Positions 26,644 to 35,437 of a DNA stretch of 64,000 nucleotides are shown here, piece by piece. The stretch covers positions 1,860,001 to 1,924,000 of the forward strand of contig NZ_CP051302.1 of the NCBI RefSeq assembly GCF_024181405.1, given 5' to 3'. A program made the position numbers and the translations under genes. Position 1 is the first letter of the stretch. The number at the start of each line of letters is the position of its first letter. The DNA is from Treponema denticola (GTDB lineage: Bacteria; Spirochaetota; Spirochaetia; Treponematales; Treponemataceae). Under the pieces are notes generated by a model. It ran no database searches. It was not told the DNA's origin and saw only the letters and a program-made list of their open reading frames with translations.

Positions 26644-28176
26644 TTATTTAAACAGGTTCCCAAAATTATCTTGGAATTTGGAATTTGTAAAAATATAATC
26701 CATAAATGTCTTATGAGCAATCGGAAGAGGATAATTCATACCCTGCATACGCATAATAGCCGCTATATGGTAATAGGGGAACCAAGCACCTGCTTGATTT
26801 TGATAATCTTTTTTAGTGCGGTCAAGAGTGTACTCATCAACTTCTTTTTCTTCTTCAAGAGTTAATACTGCAACTTCGGAACCGGCAAGGATGGGCTCGG
26901 AAATTTCTCCGCTCTTTAGAGCAAAGGCTTTTTTAAAGAAAGATTCATTTTTCTCAAGTGCTGCAAAAATACCCTGAGACGGAAGAGATGGAAGAGAACT
27001 TGCATTCCCATAGTTTATGCCGAAAAAGTTTGAAGTCTCAACTGTTAAGGTTGTTTCTTTAAAATCTTCAGCAGCCTTTTCAAATCCTGCAGTTCTTGCA
27101 GCTTCTGCAAATTTATTTGCAGTTTGAAGAACATAATCTTCAAGCATACCCTTTTCATTTCGGTTCATATAATTTCGAATATTTGAAATAAGGGCCTCGC
27201 TTTCAAAATCGGGAAGAGAAGGTTCTGCGTTGCATCTTACAATTCCGAACATTCCGTTTTGCATTGAAACAACCGGACTCAATTCGGAAGGCTTTAAAGC
27301 CAAAACAGCTTTAAGGTGTTCGTTATCGGGAAAATATCTATTTATATCCGTTCGATAATTTGAAGTAATTTTTCCGCTATCATCCGTCAGGGTCTTTGTT
27401 GCATTTAAAATAACCGCATCCTCAAAACTTACCTCTCCGCTTTTAAGTGAGGCCAGCATCTTCTTTGCTTCTTCTTCGGTAGGATAGCTTAATAAGGATA
27501 AATCATAACTTGTAAAAAGATCGCTGTGCTCTTTTCCGTATTTTACGATTTCGGAAGAAGGATAAAGGCTCAAATTAAAAACAACATATTTAAAGCTTCT
27601 TTCTTTTTTTGCCATATCGACAATAAAATCCGTTTCCTTGGAAGAGGTTTTAAGCCCATACCCACTTCCGTTTCCGAACAAATCTTCTATATAACGGTTG
27701 TCCTTAATGTATTTTTCGATTTCTTTTCTATATGTAACCCGTGTGGTTTCGGGAGTATTCTGATATTTGCTTTCGGAATAAACGCCGTTTTCATCCAAAT
27801 AATAGTTTATTAAATCCTTATTAACTCGGAACTGAGGAACTCTATATCCTGCGTTTACAACCTCATCCTCCATAGCTACCTGCACAACAGCAGCCCTAAA
27901 AGCCAAATAAGAAATTTGCTGCCAAAAATATTCTCTCATTTGGGAATCTTCAGGCTCCATTTTTTGGCGTTCAACATAATTAGCCAAAAATTGATATTGG
28001 TCAATAAAAGGAGATGATGAACTGTTATCTATTCTTACGTTACCCCATTTACCGACGACTTTAAAACCTTGAGAAGCCCGATCCGTAATCATAGGAGCCG
28101 CAACGAAGGCAATTACTCCCAAAACAAAAACTATAATGCCCCCTATGGAGGCAGCAATCTTTTTTGAACTAGCCAT
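26644..28176 (-). CDS. PpiD/SurA-like membrane-anchored periplasmic chaperone
   Basis: 510 residues. A basic N-terminus and one membrane segment (about 8-30) anchor it, the remainder facing the periplasm. The region about 50-190 resembles a SurA N-terminal chaperone domain, and the region about 230-400 a degenerate parvulin-type rotamase (SLLSYPTEEEAKKMLASLKSG, FEDAV, FGIVR). The active-site residues are not clearly kept, so chaperone activity is more likely than isomerase activity. A frame extension to 28224 would start upstream of the predicted transcription start; AGAGGT supports ATG at 28176. Client unknown. Confidence 0.75.
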   Translation of the reverse strand: MASSKKIAASIGGIIVFVLGVIAFVAAPMITDRASQGFKVVGKWGNVRIDNSSSSPFIDQYQFLANYVERQKMEPEDSQMREYFWQQISYLAFRAAVVQVAMEDEVVNAGYRVPQFRVNKDLINYYLDENGVYSESKYQNTPETTRVTYRKEIEKYIKDNRYIEDLFGNGSGYGLKTSSKETDFIVDMAKKERSFKYVVFNLSLYPSSEIVKYGKEHSDLFTSYDLSLLSYPTEEEAKKMLASLKSGEVSFEDAVILNATKTLTDDSGKITSNYRTDINRYFPDNEHLKAVLALKPSELSPVVSMQNGMFGIVRCNAEPSLPDFESEALISNIRNYMNRNEKGMLEDYVLQTANKFAEAARTAGFEKAAEDFKETTLTVETSNFFGINYGNASSLPSLPSQGIFAALEKNESFFKKAFALKSGEISEPILAGSEVAVLTLEEEKEVDEYTLDRTKKDYQNQAGAWFPYYHIAAIMRMQGMNYPLPIAHKTFMDYIFTNSKFQDNFGNLFK

Positions 28177-28214
28177 ATAAACCTCTAAAAATGTAAATTT
28201 AGACTTAAAGCAGA

Positions 28215-28244
28215 ATAGTACCACTTATACAGCCTCTTTGTCAA
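28215..28244 (-). promoter_or_regulatory. Promoter of the PpiD/SurA-like gene
   Basis: On the minus strand TTGACA (28244-28239), 18 bp, TACTAT (28220-28215) with TGG before it (extended -10). Confidence 0.65.
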
Positions 28245-28260
28245 TACATCGGCATTGGGC

Positions 28261-28296
28261 AAAAAAAAACGGAACCGATATAAACCGATTCCGTTT
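28261..28296 (-). terminator. Terminator of the tRNA-Lys gene
   Basis: Read on the minus strand, an 11-pair stem (AACGGAATCGG with its partner, two G-U wobbles) with a six-base loop is followed by about ten T. Confidence 0.85.
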
Positions 28297-28369
28297 TGAG
28301 CTATTCAGGATTCGAACCTGAGACCCACGCCTTAAAAGGGCGTTGCTCTACCTACTGAGCTAATAGCCC
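28297..28369 (-). tRNA. tRNA-Lys(UUU)
   Basis: 73 bases on the minus strand. Acceptor arms GGGCTAT and ATAGCTC pair with one G-U; D arm GCTC/GAGC; anticodon stem ACGCC/GGCGT with loop CTTTTAA, anticodon TTT; T arm with TTCGAAT. The discriminator is A and CCA is not encoded. It has its own promoter and terminator. Confidence 0.97.
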
Positions 28370-28392
28370 ATTTTGCATTTGCAACGGGGGCT

Positions 28393-28421
28393 ATAATATC
28401 ATAGGTATGAATAAATGTCAA
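28393..28421 (-). promoter_or_regulatory. Promoter of tRNA-Lys
   Basis: TTGACA (28421-28416), 17 bp, TATTAT (28398-28393) with TGA before it. The transcript would begin about 16 bases before the mature 5' end. The following bases GCCCCCG are G+C rich, as is common for stable-RNA promoters. Confidence 0.75.
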
Positions 28422-28505
28422 TACCAAATTAGTCAAAAAAACATATTTTTTGAAAATTTTTAGTCTAAAAAGCAATCTAAAGCGGAATTTTTCCTTCAGA
28501 TGACG

Positions 28506-29276
28506 TTACCAGCTTCCCGAAGCTCCGCCGCCTCCAAAGCTGCCCCCTCCTCCTGAATAACCGCCTCCGCCTCCCGAAGAGCCTGAAAATTTAAACACAC
28601 TTCTTGAAGTAAATAAATTACTTACCAATTCCTCACCGGTAAATCCCTTCAAAGTTATCAGGCGGTACAAAATCCAGAAAAAGCACGGAATAAGTCTGCA
28701 AAAAATAAACCATAGTATAAATAAAGCCGTAAGTCCGATGATAATAGCAAGGCCGTCAGAATCATCATCAGAGGAATTGATTTTTGACAGCATACTTTCA
28801 TCCTGTAAGGCATATCCTGCAATAGCTTTTACCCCTAGGAATATCCCGTTACCGAAATTCCCTGTTTTAAATTCGGGAGCTATTACATTCCGTATAATAC
28901 GGCCTGCAACGGCATCGGTAAGATTTGCCTCAAGCCCGTACCCTACTTCAATACGCATTTTTTTATCGTTTACGGCAACAAGGAGCAAAACACCCGAATC
29001 TTTTTCTTTAGAGCCAAGCTGCCATGTTTCAGCAACGCGCAATGAATATTCTTCACAATTTTCTCCTTCGAGAGAAGGGATAGTTAAGACGGCTATTTGC
29101 ACATCCGATTTTTTTTCAATTTCAAAAAGAAAATTCTCTATTTCAGTCTTTTTATCATCCGATAGAATACCGGCCAAGTCGTTTACAGGCCCTCTAAGCT
29201 TAGGAACATCAAGCGGAAAAATATTAACAGCCGCAGAAAAAAGCAAGATAGAAAAAAGTTTGATTTTTTCTGTCAT
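28506..29276 (-). CDS. Exported TPM-domain (YgcG-like) protein with Gly-rich tail
   Basis: 256 residues. A signal peptide (about 1-22) precedes a TPM domain (about 25-170; VNDLAGILSDDKKTEIENFL, KDSGVLLLVAVNDKKMRIEVGYGLE). A membrane helix (about 175-200) and a Gly/Ser tail with repeated GGGG blocks ending in GASGSW complete the classic YgcG form. TPM proteins have been linked to envelope maintenance and photosystem repair; function here unknown. It begins at the base after the stop of the second TPM gene, so the two are one unit. No LemA gene, the usual companion, is in this window. Confidence 0.88.
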   Translation of the reverse strand: MTEKIKLFSILLFSAAVNIFPLDVPKLRGPVNDLAGILSDDKKTEIENFLFEIEKKSDVQIAVLTIPSLEGENCEEYSLRVAETWQLGSKEKDSGVLLLVAVNDKKMRIEVGYGLEANLTDAVAGRIIRNVIAPEFKTGNFGNGIFLGVKAIAGYALQDESMLSKINSSDDDSDGLAIIIGLTALFILWFIFCRLIPCFFWILYRLITLKGFTGEELVSNLFTSRSVFKFSGSSGGGGGYSGGGGSFGGGGASGSW

Positions 29277-29969
29277 TTACCTATCCAAAATTACAAGCCC
29301 GTCGGGGTATTCGTTCGGGTTTCCCTTTGTTTTAGGAAAATGTTCTGCAAGGATTTTCCCACATTCTTCTACAGCCTTGCAAAAACTATTTGCGGTATTC
29401 TTTGACTTTAAGCCGGAAGTTATTATGCCGCAAATTCCGTTCCATGTACCTTGCTCAACTTTTTCAGCAATACCGGAATCTGCAATAATAAAAACTTTTC
29501 TTTCAAGAATAGAAACAAAGATCAAAATACCGGTTCTTTCGGCAGTCTTATAAATTCCGCATTCTACAAAATGTTTTAAAGCTCTTGCATATACCCTTGC
29601 TTCCTTTATTTTTTTTGGAATTATTAATCTATCGAGAGCAGGAATATTTATCAGCAAAAAGAAAAGGAGCATTACAACGAAAACACCTGCTCCGATTACG
29701 GCCGTAAGAGTCTTAGGTGAAGGATACCAAAGTTTTGTTTCGAGTAATTTCCAAATACCGTTTCCGAAATAAAGCATAACAAAAAAAGAAATAAAGGCTA
29801 AGCAGACGGCAGCAAACAATTCTACAAACGAATAAGAATCACTTTGAGGAATAACCGCCAAAGCAATTTCACCATTTGTAGTTTTTTCCGCCTCTGCAAC
29901 AGCATTCTTAATCAAATCCAAATCTTTATTCGTAATATGTATTTTATTTAATATCCGTTTATTTTCCAT
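29277..29969 (-). CDS. Membrane TPM-domain protein
   Basis: 230 residues. The TPM domain is split: residues about 10-45 (ITNKDLDLIKNAVAEAEKTTNGEIALAVIP), then two membrane helices (about 50-70 and 88-112), then the rest (RTGILIFVSILERKVFIIADSGI). This arrangement matches the second TPM protein often found with YgcG. AGAGGT precedes the ATG. It is directly joined to the Gly-rich TPM gene, and the two likely form one membrane complex (inference). Confidence 0.82.
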   Translation of the reverse strand: MENKRILNKIHITNKDLDLIKNAVAEAEKTTNGEIALAVIPQSDSYSFVELFAAVCLAFISFFVMLYFGNGIWKLLETKLWYPSPKTLTAVIGAGVFVVMLLFFLLINIPALDRLIIPKKIKEARVYARALKHFVECGIYKTAERTGILIFVSILERKVFIIADSGIAEKVEQGTWNGICGIITSGLKSKNTANSFCKAVEECGKILAEHFPKTKGNPNEYPDGLVILDR

Positions 29970-30034
29970 AAGTTACCTCTAAGGCTTATTCTATCATTTT
30001 TTAATGAAAATCACAAGAATGCGGATAAGCTGTA

Positions 30035-30295
30035 TTAAAGTGCGGTAATAAAGGCAACCAAACCGAAAATTATGCCGGGTGAATTTGCAAAGGCAATGGG
30101 CCAGTCGCGTTTAGGTTTTTTCATAAGCCCGTATGTTACCCAAAGAGTACAGTTTATTGCAGCAACCAGGGGCTGAAGCCAATTTCCTTTCATTCCGTTT
30201 AAATTATTACTTATTTGCGGAATATACGAAACATACATTGCCATAGCGGTTGCGGTTGCAACCCATCCTAAAATCGTAAAAAATTTAGAGTTCAT
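30035..30295 (-). CDS. SemiSWEET sugar transporter
   Basis: 86 residues forming one three-helix bundle, half of a SWEET transporter, that works as a dimer. The PQ motif is in YVSYIPQISNNL on helix 1 and the substrate-site Trp/Asn are in INCTLWVTYG. SemiSWEETs pass sugars by facilitated diffusion. GAGAGGT precedes the ATG. It stands alone, 65 bp upstream of the TPM genes on the same strand, and may share their transcript. Confidence 0.92.
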   Translation of the reverse strand: MNSKFFTILGWVATATAMAMYVSYIPQISNNLNGMKGNWLQPLVAAINCTLWVTYGLMKKPKRDWPIAFANSPGIIFGLVAFITAL

Positions 30296-30408
30296 AATTA
30301 CCTCTCAATAAAATTCCGTTCTTAAAAGAAGAACAGGAATTCTTTCGATAGATTATAAATATTTTTTATTTTTAAGTCTACTGCCAGCAAGACCTTGTCA
30401 AGATTTTA

Positions 30409-30417
30409 TGTTATAAT
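30409..30417 (+). promoter_or_regulatory. Extended -10 promoter with leaderless start of the SPL-type radical SAM gene
   Basis: TGTTATAAT (30409-30417); the ATG at 30423 is five bases further on with no Shine-Dalgarno sequence. No -35 at the standard distance. Confidence 0.6.
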
Positions 30418-30422
30418 ATCTC

Positions 30423-31289
30423 ATGCACTTTGTAAAAGCAAAAGGAATTTTATCTCCTAAAAACGGAATGAATATTTATCGGGGCTGTTCTCATGGCTGC
30501 ATTTATTGCGATTCAAGAAGTGAATGTTATCAAATGACTCACAGCTTTGAAGATATCGAAGTCAAAGAAAACGCAGTAGAACTTTTGGAAGAAGCCTTAA
30601 TTAAAAAAAGAAAAAAGTGCATGATCGGGATGGGTTCAATGACAGACCCCTATCTTCCTCTTGAAAAAGAACTAGGCTTTACAAGAAAGATTATCGAAAC
30701 AATTTATCGATACGGTTTCGGATTTACCCTGATAACAAAATCTTCCCTTATACTGAGGGACTTGGATCTTTTAAAGGCAGTAAATAAAAAAACAAAATGC
30801 GTTATTCAAATGACGCTGACAACCTATGATGATGCCTTGTGTAAAATAATAGAGCCGAATGTTGCCGTAACAAGCGAAAGAGTTAAAGTCCTAAGAAAAT
30901 TAAATGAAGAAGGAATTCCTACAGTGGTTTGGCTTACTCCCATTCTTCCCTTTATAAACGACACTCCGGAAAATATAGATGGCATTCTGAGGTATTGTAT
31001 CGAAGCTAAAGTGTTCGGTATAATTTCATTCGGAATGGGACTTACTCTCAGAAAGGGAAACAGGGAATTCTTTTATAAAAAACTTGATCAACATTTTCCG
31101 GGACTAAAGCAAAAATACATAAGACTATATAGAGAAAACTACTCGGTAATGAGCCCGCATAATGCAAGTCTTATGAATCTGTTTTTTAAACTCTGCAAAG
31201 AAAACGGCATCGAGCATAATCCCGATAAGATATTTGCATATTTAAACAGCTTTGAAGATAAGCAGCAATCCCAATTGGAATTTTTTTGA
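30423..31289 (+). CDS. Radical SAM protein of the SplB/Rv2578c type
   Basis: 288 residues. The cluster motif is CSHGCIYC, in the YRGCSHGCIYCDSRS context typical of COG1533 proteins related to spore photoproduct lyase. The downstream MGSMTDPYLPLEK and TLITKSSLILRDLDLL segments are also family-typical. These proteins are not true photoproduct lyases in most bacteria and their substrate is not known. The mRNA is predicted leaderless. The next gene is a toxin-antitoxin module with its own promoter. Confidence 0.85.
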   Translation: MHFVKAKGILSPKNGMNIYRGCSHGCIYCDSRSECYQMTHSFEDIEVKENAVELLEEALIKKRKKCMIGMGSMTDPYLPLEKELGFTRKIIETIYRYGFGFTLITKSSLILRDLDLLKAVNKKTKCVIQMTLTTYDDALCKIIEPNVAVTSERVKVLRKLNEEGIPTVVWLTPILPFINDTPENIDGILRYCIEAKVFGIISFGMGLTLRKGNREFFYKKLDQHFPGLKQKYIRLYRENYSVMSPHNASLMNLFFKLCKENGIEHNPDKIFAYLNSFEDKQQSQLEFF

Positions 31290-31311
31290 TAGCTTTTTTG
31301 TCAATAAAATC

Positions 31312-31340
31312 TTGTTTTTTTTGGAAAAATTATATATAAT
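31312..31340 (+). promoter_or_regulatory. Promoter of the first toxin-antitoxin module
   Basis: TTGTTT (31312-31317), 17 bp, TATAAT (31335-31340), within an AT-only stretch (TATATATAAT) and followed by AGGAGGG before the ATG at 31359. Confidence 0.6.
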
Positions 31341-31358
31341 AATTACAGGAGGGTTACA

Positions 31359-31583
31359 ATGAAAAATATAACATTAAGCCTTGATGAAGATATACTCACA
31401 GCCGGACAAGAATATGCTAAACATCAAAATATTTCTTTCAACAGCCTGATTCGCAAATTACTTGAACAAACAATTCACCCTCAAAAAAACGAATGGCTTG
31501 ATGATACATTTTCCTTAATGGATAAGGTTTATATTTCTTCGGAAAAAAAACAATGGACAAGGGATGAGTTATATCGTGAATAA
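31359..31583 (+). CDS. Ribbon-helix-helix antitoxin (VapB-like)
   Basis: 74 residues. The N-terminal MKNITLSLDEDIL strand and the helices that follow (AGQEYAKHQNISFNSLIRKLLEQTI) form a ribbon-helix-helix fold that would bind its own operator; the C-terminal 30 residues would wrap the toxin. AGGAGGG is the ribosome site. It overlaps the PIN toxin gene by 20 bases. Confidence 0.85.
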   Translation: MKNITLSLDEDILTAGQEYAKHQNISFNSLIRKLLEQTIHPQKNEWLDDTFSLMDKVYISSEKKQWTRDELYRE

Positions 31584-31995
31584 AATATTTATTGATACAA
31601 ATATACTTGTTTATGCACTTGACAATCGAGACAATGATAAAATGAATAAAGCACGCAATATATTAAGAAAGGTAATTTATGAAAACAAGCCGGTAATATC
31701 CACACAAGTAATAAATGAATTCTATGTTGCCGCCACTAAAAAATTAAACATAGACAAAACTCTTATAAAAACCATAGTTCACAATTTTAAAAATATGGAA
31801 ATTATAACAAGTGATTTACAATTGACAGAAAATGCTATAAACATAAGTATAGAATCACAGATATCCTTTTGGGATTCACTAATTATTGCCGCAGCAGAAA
31901 AAGCTAATTGTAAATTGATTATATCCGAAGATTTAAATTCAGGGCAAAAATATCAAGAAATCTCCCTTATAAACCCATTTCAACAGGAAATATAG
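31564..31995 (+). CDS. PIN-domain toxin (VapC-like)
   Basis: About 143 residues. PIN nuclease acidic residues are seen in FIDTNILVYALD, in INEFYVAA and in SFWDSLIIAAAE. VapC toxins cut tRNA or rRNA and are held inactive by the antitoxin. Start is uncertain: ATG at 31564, or the in-frame GTG at 31576, which puts IFIDTN closer to the N-terminus and has GGATGAG before it. Coupled to the antitoxin gene by overlap. Confidence 0.87.
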   Translation: MSYIVNKIFIDTNILVYALDNRDNDKMNKARNILRKVIYENKPVISTQVINEFYVAATKKLNIDKTLIKTIVHNFKNMEIITSDLQLTENAINISIESQISFWDSLIIAAAEKANCKLIISEDLNSGQKYQEISLINPFQQEI

Positions 31996-32038
31996 CTACA
32001 AAATATCCTGTGATGAATTTTAAGCAAAACACTCCGCC

Positions 32039-32067
32039 TTGACTATTCTTATAAAAAACAATATCAT
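32039..32067 (+). promoter_or_regulatory. Probable promoter of the MFS-nth unit
   Basis: TTGACT (32039-32044), 17 bp, TATCAT (32062-32067). The leader would be at most about eight bases and there is no Shine-Dalgarno sequence before ATG 32082. A second possible -10 (GATAAT, 32071-32076) would make it leaderless. Confidence 0.45.
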
Positions 32068-32081
32068 ATCGATAATTCCTT

Positions 32082-33278
32082 ATGAAAGATCTACGAAAAA
32101 GAACCTTTAATGTTTCAGGCCTTAGTTTTTTAGTTTATTCTCTTTCTTCCATTGCAATCTCGATATGTCTCGTAAATATTAAAAGAGACTTAAATTTTTC
32201 GCTTACGGAAGCGGGATTATTCGGAATGCTTTGTGCTATCGAGCAGATGATAATTCTTTTTATAAGCCCCATCTTTGCTGCCAAATTCGGCAAGATAAAA
32301 GTTTTGCGTACTTCTCTTTTGATATTAGCCGCAGGGCTTTTTTTCTTTTCAAAAAGCATAAACTTTTTTACGGCTCTTTTAAGTGCTCTTTGTATGGGCT
32401 TGGGTGTTGCAAATATGGAAGCCCTGCTGACTCCCATAGTAAACGATTTATATCCGAACGATACGGGAGCAAAGATGAATATGATGCATGCCTTTTGGCC
32501 CTTGGGAACTTGTTCCGGTCTGATAGGCTTCGGCTATCTTCTTTCGATAGGAATAAACTGGAGATACATTTACATAGGCCTATCTATTTTTGCTCTATTG
32601 ATTTGTTTTTCCTATCCTTCATCAAAAAAAATAAAACTTCCTCCTTCGGACGGAAGTAAGGCAGCCTTTAAAGAAATATTTTCCCTGCCCTCCTTTTGGC
32701 TTTTCGGCCTATCCCTTTTTTTTGCAGGAGGAGCCGAAGGAGCTTTTGCCTTTTGGTCGGCTACATTAATTCAGCTTTATTTAAAAGCCTCTGCCTTTTA
32801 TGCAGGAATTGTAACGGCGAGCTTTGCCCTCGGAATGTTTATCGGAAGATCCTTAAACAGCAAGGTTTTAAAAAAAGTTTCCATTCAAAAAGCGATAATA
32901 GTTTCTTCGATTGCTTCATTTATAGTCAGCCTATTATTTGTTTTTGTAAACTCGCTTTTCGGTTTGGCGGTGTTTTTATTTTGTATGGGACTTTGCCTTG
33001 CATGCCTTTGGCCGACAATCCAATCCTTTGCCGCAGCAATCCTTCCGGTGGATGCAACAGCCCTTATGATTTTTTTATCCTGCTTCGGAGTTCCCGGTTA
33101 CAGCACTGCAAGTTTTATTATGGGAATAGTCGGCGATAAATACGATTTGTTTATTGCATTTATCACGGTAGTACCGGTTTTTTTAATTTTGGTTCCGATT
33201 CTTTTTATCATGGGATGCAAGCTGTCGGGCTCACCTAAACTAAAACCGTTAAGGGAAAAAAATGAATTTATTGGATAA
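32082..33278 (+). CDS. Major facilitator superfamily transporter
   Basis: 398 residues with about twelve hydrophobic segments and the loop 2-3 motif in altered form (AAKFGKIKVLRTS, normally G-x3-D-R-x-G-R). The middle loop (PSSKKIKLPPSDGSKAAFKE) separates two six-helix halves. The substrate is not predictable; FucP/YfkF-like sugar or drug carriers are options. Its 3' end overlaps nth by 17 bases. Confidence 0.85.
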   Translation: MKDLRKRTFNVSGLSFLVYSLSSIAISICLVNIKRDLNFSLTEAGLFGMLCAIEQMIILFISPIFAAKFGKIKVLRTSLLILAAGLFFFSKSINFFTALLSALCMGLGVANMEALLTPIVNDLYPNDTGAKMNMMHAFWPLGTCSGLIGFGYLLSIGINWRYIYIGLSIFALLICFSYPSSKKIKLPPSDGSKAAFKEIFSLPSFWLFGLSLFFAGGAEGAFAFWSATLIQLYLKASAFYAGIVTASFALGMFIGRSLNSKVLKKVSIQKAIIVSSIASFIVSLLFVFVNSLFGLAVFLFCMGLCLACLWPTIQSFAAAILPVDATALMIFLSCFGVPGYSTASFIMGIVGDKYDLFIAFITVVPVFLILVPILFIMGCKLSGSPKLKPLREKNEFIG

Positions 33279-33894
33279 AGATAAAATCGAAGAAGTATAC
33301 CGCCGCTTTAAAAAAAATAATCCTAACCCGAAAGGAGAATTACATTCTGCAAATATTTTTACCCTTTTGGTAGCGGTGGTACTGTCTGCACAAGCGACTG
33401 ATGTCGGTGTAAATAAAGCAACGGGGCCTTTTTTTAAGGCAGCCGATACGCCTCAAAAAATGATAGAACTGGGTGAAGAAGGAATCCGCGAATACATTAA
33501 AACAATAAATTTATATCCGACAAAGGCTAAACGTATTTTTGAATTAAGCCGCATAATTCAAAATGAGTATGCAGGAAGGGTTCCGGATACAATGGAAGAA
33601 CTTATAAAACTTCCCGGAGTCGGCCGCAAAACCGCAAACGTGGTTTTAAATATGGGTTTCGGAAAACCCGCAATCGCAGTAGATACCCATATCCTGCGCA
33701 CCGCCCCGCGTATCGGTCTTTCATCGGGCAAGACTCCGATTCAAGTTGAAGAAGATTTACTTAAAGTTACTCCAAAAAAATATTTACTAAATGCCCACCA
33801 CTGGATTCTCCTGCATGGGCGCTATATCTGCAAGGCCAGGAAACCGGAATGTGAAACCTGTTTTTTATCCGATATCTGTATGAAGAATTTATAA
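33262..33894 (+). CDS. nth: Endonuclease III
   Basis: 210 residues. The helix-hairpin-helix LPGVGRKTANVVL holds the catalytic lysine, and the GPD-region aspartate is in VDTHILR. The C-terminal [4Fe-4S] loop has the spacing C-x6-C-x2-C-x5-C (CKARKPECETCFLSDIC). It removes oxidised pyrimidines and nicks the abasic site in base excision repair. Ribosome site AGGGA lies in the MFS gene. The motif VDTHILRTAPRIGL differs from the usual VDTHVxRVxxRLGL but keeps the catalytic residue. Confidence 0.96.
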   Translation: MNLLDKDKIEEVYRRFKKNNPNPKGELHSANIFTLLVAVVLSAQATDVGVNKATGPFFKAADTPQKMIELGEEGIREYIKTINLYPTKAKRIFELSRIIQNEYAGRVPDTMEELIKLPGVGRKTANVVLNMGFGKPAIAVDTHILRTAPRIGLSSGKTPIQVEEDLLKVTPKKYLLNAHHWILLHGRYICKARKPECETCFLSDICMKNL

Positions 33895-33954
33895 ATGCCG
33901 AGTTTCATTCAGCTTAACTCCTCCGCTTAAAACAATTTGTTTTATCTTGGGCAT

Positions 33955-33983
33955 TTGAATTTTTTTGCGATTTATAGTATCAT
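33955..33983 (+). promoter_or_regulatory. Promoter of the pyk operon
   Basis: TTGAAT (33955-33960), 17 bp, TATCAT (33978-33983), then GGAGGA before the ATG at 34010. Upstream, ATGCCGAG (33894-33901) and CTTGGGCAT (33946-33954) are near-complementary and could form a long imperfect stem after nth. Confidence 0.6.
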
Positions 33984-34009
33984 AATATCAGAAGTTTTGG
34001 AGGAATCCC

Positions 34010-35425
34010 ATGAAAAAAACAAAAATAGTATGCACAATAGGGCCTGCTTCCGACTCGGAAAGAGTCTTGGCAGAAATGTTTAAAGCCGGTTTAAATGTCT
34101 GCCGCCTTAATTTTTCGCATGGAAGCCATGAAGAACACAAGGTTAAAATAGATCGAATAAAAAAAATAAGAGAAGAGTTAAAAATGCCTATTGCACTTTT
34201 ACTGGATACTAAGGGACCCGAAATCCGTTTGGGCCTTTTTGAAAAGCCTGTAGAAATTGTGCAAGGTCAGGAATTTATAATTACAACCAGAGATGTAATC
34301 GGAACAAATCAAATATGCAGCATCTCATATAAGAATATTGCCGCCGAAATTAAACCTAAAAGCAGAATCCTTATAAATGACGGATTATTGGAGTTACAGG
34401 TTATCGATATTTTAAACGATACGGACATAGAATGTGTTGCAGTAAATTCCGGAACCCTAAGCAGCCGAAAAGGTGTAAACATTCCCGGCTTGAGGGTAAA
34501 CCTTCCTTACATGAGTGAAAAGGATATCTCCGATATCGAATTTGGAATTGAAAACGATGTGGATTTTATTGCCGCATCCTTTACACAAAGAGCCGACGAT
34601 ATTATCCAAATAAGAAAACTTTTGGAAAAACACAAAAGTACAATCGCCGTTATAGCAAAAATAGAAAATCAAGAAGGCTTGGACAACATAGATGAAATTT
34701 TAGCGGAAGCCGACGGAATAATGGTAGCCCGGGGAGATATGGGTGTAGAAATAGAACCCGAAAAAATACCCCATCTTCAAAAGCAGCTGATAAAAAAAGC
34801 AAACCTTGCAGGAAAGCCGGTTATCACCGCAACTCAGATGCTCGAATCTATGACCCACAACCTGCGTCCCACCAGAGCCGAAGTTACCGACGTTGCAAAC
34901 GCTATTCTCGACGGAACATCAGCTGTAATGCTTTCTGGAGAAACCGCAGCAGGCGAATACCCTGTCGAAACCGTGGCCATGATGACCTCAATTGCGAACT
35001 CTATAGAAGAAACATTAGATTATGAAAAACTATTTGCTGAAAATGCATCTCTTCATGAGACCACAATCACAAATGCCATTGCAAGAGCCACCTGCTCCAC
35101 TGCCCTGGCCCTCGATGCAAATGCAATAATAACGGCATCCGCTTCGGGAATAACACCGCGAGCTCTTTCAAAATTTAAACCAAAGGTACCGATTATTGCA
35201 ATAACGGAATCGCCTCAGGTTATGAGAAAGATGGCCCTCGACTGGGACGTATATCCGGTTTTAGCCGATCCTATAAAATCGACCGACAACATGTTCGATG
35301 TGTGTTCGCAAATTGCAAAGGATACAGGCCATGTAAAAAAAGGAGACATAGCAATCCTTACGGCAGGTATTCCTATAGGCAAAGCAGGATCTACAAACCT
35401 TCTAAAGGTAGAAATAATAGAATAA
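34010..35425 (+). CDS. pyk: Pyruvate kinase
   Basis: 471 residues, usual for the bacterial form without the extra C-terminal PEP-utilising domain. Motifs: TKIVCTIGPASDS start, RLNFSHGSHEEH, DTKGPEIR, the signature IAKIENQEGLDNIDEI, GDMGVEI and MLSGETAAGEYP. It makes ATP and pyruvate from PEP in the last step of glycolysis. First gene of a run of four closely spaced genes (NYN-LOTUS, membrane protein, lipoprotein). Confidence 0.98.
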   Translation: MKKTKIVCTIGPASDSERVLAEMFKAGLNVCRLNFSHGSHEEHKVKIDRIKKIREELKMPIALLLDTKGPEIRLGLFEKPVEIVQGQEFIITTRDVIGTNQICSISYKNIAAEIKPKSRILINDGLLELQVIDILNDTDIECVAVNSGTLSSRKGVNIPGLRVNLPYMSEKDISDIEFGIENDVDFIAASFTQRADDIIQIRKLLEKHKSTIAVIAKIENQEGLDNIDEILAEADGIMVARGDMGVEIEPEKIPHLQKQLIKKANLAGKPVITATQMLESMTHNLRPTRAEVTDVANAILDGTSAVMLSGETAAGEYPVETVAMMTSIANSIEETLDYEKLFAENASLHETTITNAIARATCSTALALDANAIITASASGITPRALSKFKPKVPIIAITESPQVMRKMALDWDVYPVLADPIKSTDNMFDVCSQIAKDTGHVKKGDIAILTAGIPIGKAGSTNLLKVEIIE

Positions 35426-35437
35426 GGTAATAACAAA

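Noticed and set aside
28738-29553. Plus-strand frame of 271 codons
   Set aside because: Opposite the two TPM genes, which have domains, starts and coupling; the plus frame is Ser/Phe-rich with no features.
33894-33955. Long imperfect stem after nth read as a terminator
   Set aside because: Arms are short, the loop is long and no T run follows; the right arm borders the pyk -35 box.
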